A stretch of 64,000 nucleotides of DNA, taken from assembly GCA_016704445.1 (NCBI GenBank), contig JADJAE010000025.1:46933-110932 (forward strand). The letters are read 5' to 3'. Both the position numbers and the translations under genes were made by a program. The stretch is from Deltaproteobacteria bacterium. GTDB taxonomy: Bacteria; Myxococcota_A; Polyangia; Polyangiales; Ga0077539. Below the pieces are notes generated by a model that saw only the letters and a list, made by a program, of their open reading frames with translations, had not been told where the DNA came from and made no database searches. Positions 61,949-64,000 of this stretch are shown in pieces. The stretch's first letter is position 1; every line of letters starts with the position of its first letter.

Positions 61949-63264
61949 AACGCGATCTCCCTGGGGCCGTCAGCGACCGAGAAGGTGTGCCCGTTCCACA
62001 GCAGATCCGCGCGCCCGACCGGGCCATGGCGGTTCTTGGCGAGCACCAGCACGCGTTTGCGGCCCCCCTCGGCGCTTCGCGCCAGCACCATCACGCCGTC
62101 CGCTGCGTACTCGATCTCACCGGACTCCTTGCCCAAACCCACAAGGTCCACCGGGTCGCGCGCGGGGTCGTTCACCAGTTCGGCGTAGTTCGCTCGGGCG
62201 GTGCTCGACAGCACCAGCACCACCGCGCCCAGGTCGCGGGCGAGCGCTCGAGCGACGTAGGAGACGCGCCCGACAGCGGTACGCGGCTCTTCACCATGGC
62301 GCCCGGCGCAGAGCTGCAGGTAGTCGATCACGATCAGCGCGGGCTTCAGCGCCCACGCCCTCGCTGCCAGCGTCTCGGCGCCGTATCCGAAGGGCGGACC
62401 GCACTCCGTGTGAAACGGGATCTGTTCTGCGACGCGCGCGGCCATCATCACCCGGGTGACGTCGACCTCGTCGAGGGTGCCGCGCAGAATCTGGCTCCAG
62501 GCGACCCCCGACAGGGTGCCTATCACGCGGGCGGCGAGGTCCTGCCGCGAAAGCTCCAGGGCGAGGTAGAGCACGGACTGACCACGCCGCGCGGCCTCTA
62601 CGGCGACCTGCACGGCCCACTGGGTCTTTCCCGAGCCGGTTCCCCCAACGAGCACGTACATGCCCGGCCAGAGCCCGCCTCCGAGGAGGCTGTCCACCGG
62701 GCTCCATGGGGTGCTCATGGCGGTCTCCTGCCCCGACCGGCGTGCCTCCATTGTCTCGAGCATCGCCTCGATGTCCTGCCCGACACGATTGGCGTTCTGC
62801 TGGTTCGGCGTCCCCAACGAGCGGTCGAGGGCGACGCGTACCGCGGGCAGCGCTTCCCCGCTTAGCAGTCGTTGCGTGGCTGCCTGGTACGCCTCCAACG
62901 CACGTCGACGCTCTGCCAGGTCCGAGACGATCCTAGCGTGCGACTCGCAGTGCGAGAGCGTCGGGATCTCGTCGGTCAGCTCGCCCACGTACTGAGCCCC
63001 GCCGACGGTGTTCAGGCGGTCACGGACGCGCAGTTCGGCGACCACGGTGAGCACGTCCACCGGTTCGCCACGCGTGTGGAGCGCGAGCAGCACCTCCCAG
63101 AGCAGCGCGTGACGTGGATCGTAGAAGTCCCCCGATCGTAGGATCGTGGCGATCCGCGGGATGATCCGCTCCTGTCCCTCGCCGTCGAGCAGCGCGGCCG
63201 CGAGCACGGCGCGCTCTGCTAGTAGATCAGCGAGCGGCTGTGCATTTCGAGAGGGTTCAGTCAT
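61945..63264 (-). CDS. dnaB: replicative DNA helicase DnaB
   Basis: 439 residues. The N-terminal helical domain is LAERAVLAAALLDGEGQERI ... LWEVLLALHTRGEPVDVLTV with GGAQYVGELTDEIPT. The RecA-like domain has Walker A LVGGTGSGKTQWAVQVAVEA, YLALELSRQDLAARVIGTLS, Walker B LIVIDYLQLCAG and VLVLAKNRHGPVGRADLLWN. Length and motif order fit a plasmid- or phage-borne DnaB. It is coupled to rep1, so the operon supplies initiator and helicase together. Confidence 0.9.
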   Translation of the reverse strand: MTEPSRNAQPLADLLAERAVLAAALLDGEGQERIIPRIATILRSGDFYDPRHALLWEVLLALHTRGEPVDVLTVVAELRVRDRLNTVGGAQYVGELTDEIPTLSHCESHARIVSDLAERRRALEAYQAATQRLLSGEALPAVRVALDRSLGTPNQQNANRVGQDIEAMLETMEARRSGQETAMSTPWSPVDSLLGGGLWPGMYVLVGGTGSGKTQWAVQVAVEAARRGQSVLYLALELSRQDLAARVIGTLSGVAWSQILRGTLDEVDVTRVMMAARVAEQIPFHTECGPPFGYGAETLAARAWALKPALIVIDYLQLCAGRHGEEPRTAVGRVSYVARALARDLGAVVLVLSSTARANYAELVNDPARDPVDLVGLGKESGEIEYAADGVMVLARSAEGGRKRVLVLAKNRHGPVGRADLLWNGHTFSVADGPREIAL

Positions 63265-63488
63265 GCCGTCGCGATGCCTTCCTGGTTCGCGCGGACCGTA
63301 ACAACTCCCATCCCAGAGCGGTCAATTCGCGCTGACCTGAGCGGCGAAGAGATGGCGCCTGTCTGGCGGAGGAGCTGTCACAGGGCGAAGAAGGGGTCGA
63401 GTCCGCAACCGTTGCGTAGGTCTGCAAGAAAGTCCGCTGGCAGGGCCGAACATCCGAAGGGGAAGTCGGCGAAAATTCGTTTTAGATA

Positions 63489-63815
63489 ATGCATCAAACA
63501 TTAAAACGAAAATTCAGAGAAATAAGTGGTCGTGAGCCACCCGGGACGAAGGCACTTCTGGAAGGTATACGACAAGAAATTTTTGTGTGTTATCCAGAAG
63601 TTATGGTTGTATGGGATGGGAGATTGCTAGAGACTATTCCCCGAGAATTTGTTGTAGCCTCTGGCTCAGCCCGGCAAACGTCGGTATACAGGTTGCTGGC
63701 CCCTAAGGGTGGATCTCAGCTCAAGGTCGAGAAATCTGCGGTGAGATCCATCAGGTTAACGAGCACATCCACCGGTATCCTCGCGACAATTACGTTGGAG
63801 GATCGGGGAGTTTGA
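63489..63815 (+). CDS. small hypothetical protein, AT-richer than its neighbours
   Basis: 108 residues: MHQTLKRKFREISGREPPGT ... EIFVCYPEVMVVWDGRLLET. The codons are clearly AT-richer than the rest of the window, suggesting recent import. Its TGA overlaps the next ATG (TGATG), so it is coupled to the lipoprotein. No family was recognised. Bases 63265-63488 upstream hold no gene and probably contain both promoters. Confidence 0.6.
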   Translation: MHQTLKRKFREISGREPPGTKALLEGIRQEIFVCYPEVMVVWDGRLLETIPREFVVASGSARQTSVYRLLAPKGGSQLKVEKSAVRSIRLTSTSTGILATITLEDRGV

Positions 63816-64000
63816 TGAAGGTCCGGTGGACACCAACAGCGATCCTGGTTGCAGCGCTGCTGGCCCTCACGGGCTGCGGCGGCGGCGGCTCGCTCGTTGG
63901 ATTCGAAGACGCGTCGGTCACCATTGCGTTCGACGCGCCCACCGGCATGGACGCCAGCGACGACCTGGTCAACAACCGCGACGGCGCCTCGGACCTCGTC
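63815..64000 (+). CDS. lipoprotein, N-terminal part (runs off the window)
   Basis: ATG 63815 gives MKVRWTPTAILVAALLALTG and the lipobox LTGC, then a glycine run and an acidic segment (FEDASVTIAFDAP). It continues beyond 64000. It is coupled to the small gene before it. Confidence 0.65.
   Translation, partial: MKVRWTPTAILVAALLALTGCGGGGSLVGFEDASVTIAFDAPTGMDASDDLVNNRDGASDLV

Noticed and set aside
1..64000. tRNA, rRNA and riboswitches
   Set aside because: No cloverleaf, rRNA core sequence or known riboswitch motif was recognised by eye; short or divergent ones could be missed.

Overview
High-GC accessory DNA, most likely from a myxobacterium (Myxococcota, Polyangiales/Sandaracinus-like). The evidence is secreted lipoproteins with Val-Asp-Val-Pro or Pro-Asp-Ala-Gly tracts followed by the C-x2-CG-x2-C cysteine motif common in that phylum, FG-GAP surface proteins, sulfatase-modifying-factor-like lipoproteins and TMTC-type membrane/TPR proteins. 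Two related iteron origins, two Rep genes plus a third Rep-like tail, DnaB, ParA and a ribbon-helix-helix protein suggest a plasmid or an integrated plasmid cointegrate. No rRNA, tRNA or CRISPR array was seen. || Layout. 1-9040: membrane and surface proteins (GT39 start, polytopic protein, FGE-like lipoprotein copy 1, TMTC/TPR protein, FG-GAP protein with a coupled small partner). 9210-10720: two broken transposases. 10821-25297: one continuous nest. Group II intron B (minus strand) is split at the YADD motif of its reverse transcriptase by group II intron A. Intron A is itself split by an IS21-like element (20481-23818), a Mu/Tn7-like transposon (16444-20067, 6-bp target duplication) and a serine-recombinase element (12218-15787). 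The last is split by an IS66 element (14177-15731, 8-bp duplication). Removing each layer rejoins intron A's reading frame exactly, and intron B's apart from one separate indel near its start. || 25350-33161: a lipoprotein, transposon debris, a 0.43-kb miniature and a 1.36-kb full-length tnpB (IS1341-type) element, a nucleotidyltransferase, tatA, and an aminotransferase-membrane protein chimera. 33162-42980: a tyrosine recombinase whose last ~190 bp plus a repeat array recur directly 8.7 kb away, flanking a broken TMTC gene and replicon 2 (iteron origin; rep split by an IS21-like element that carries zinc-finger and ParB-like genes, 8-bp duplication). 43019-46537: Phd/VapC, Uma2, a Rep-tail HTH and the inverted second copy of the FGE-like lipoprotein. 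46540-54561: insertion sequences (ISL3-like, complete IS66, IS630 with an HTH passenger). 55056-64000: lipoproteins, parA, a moeA relic, the RHH gene, iteron origin 1, rep and dnaB, an AT-richer small gene and a truncated lipoprotein. || The most interesting signal not explained by ordinary annotation is eight arrays of unspaced octamers (consensus near ACGTYTRR). They sit beside parA, around and inside the RHH gene, on both sides of phd-vapC and after the recombinase. They look like operator/centromere sites of a ParA-RHH partition system. Several otherwise intact genes carry single-base frame breaks in G or C runs, so sequencing error must be excluded before calling them dead.
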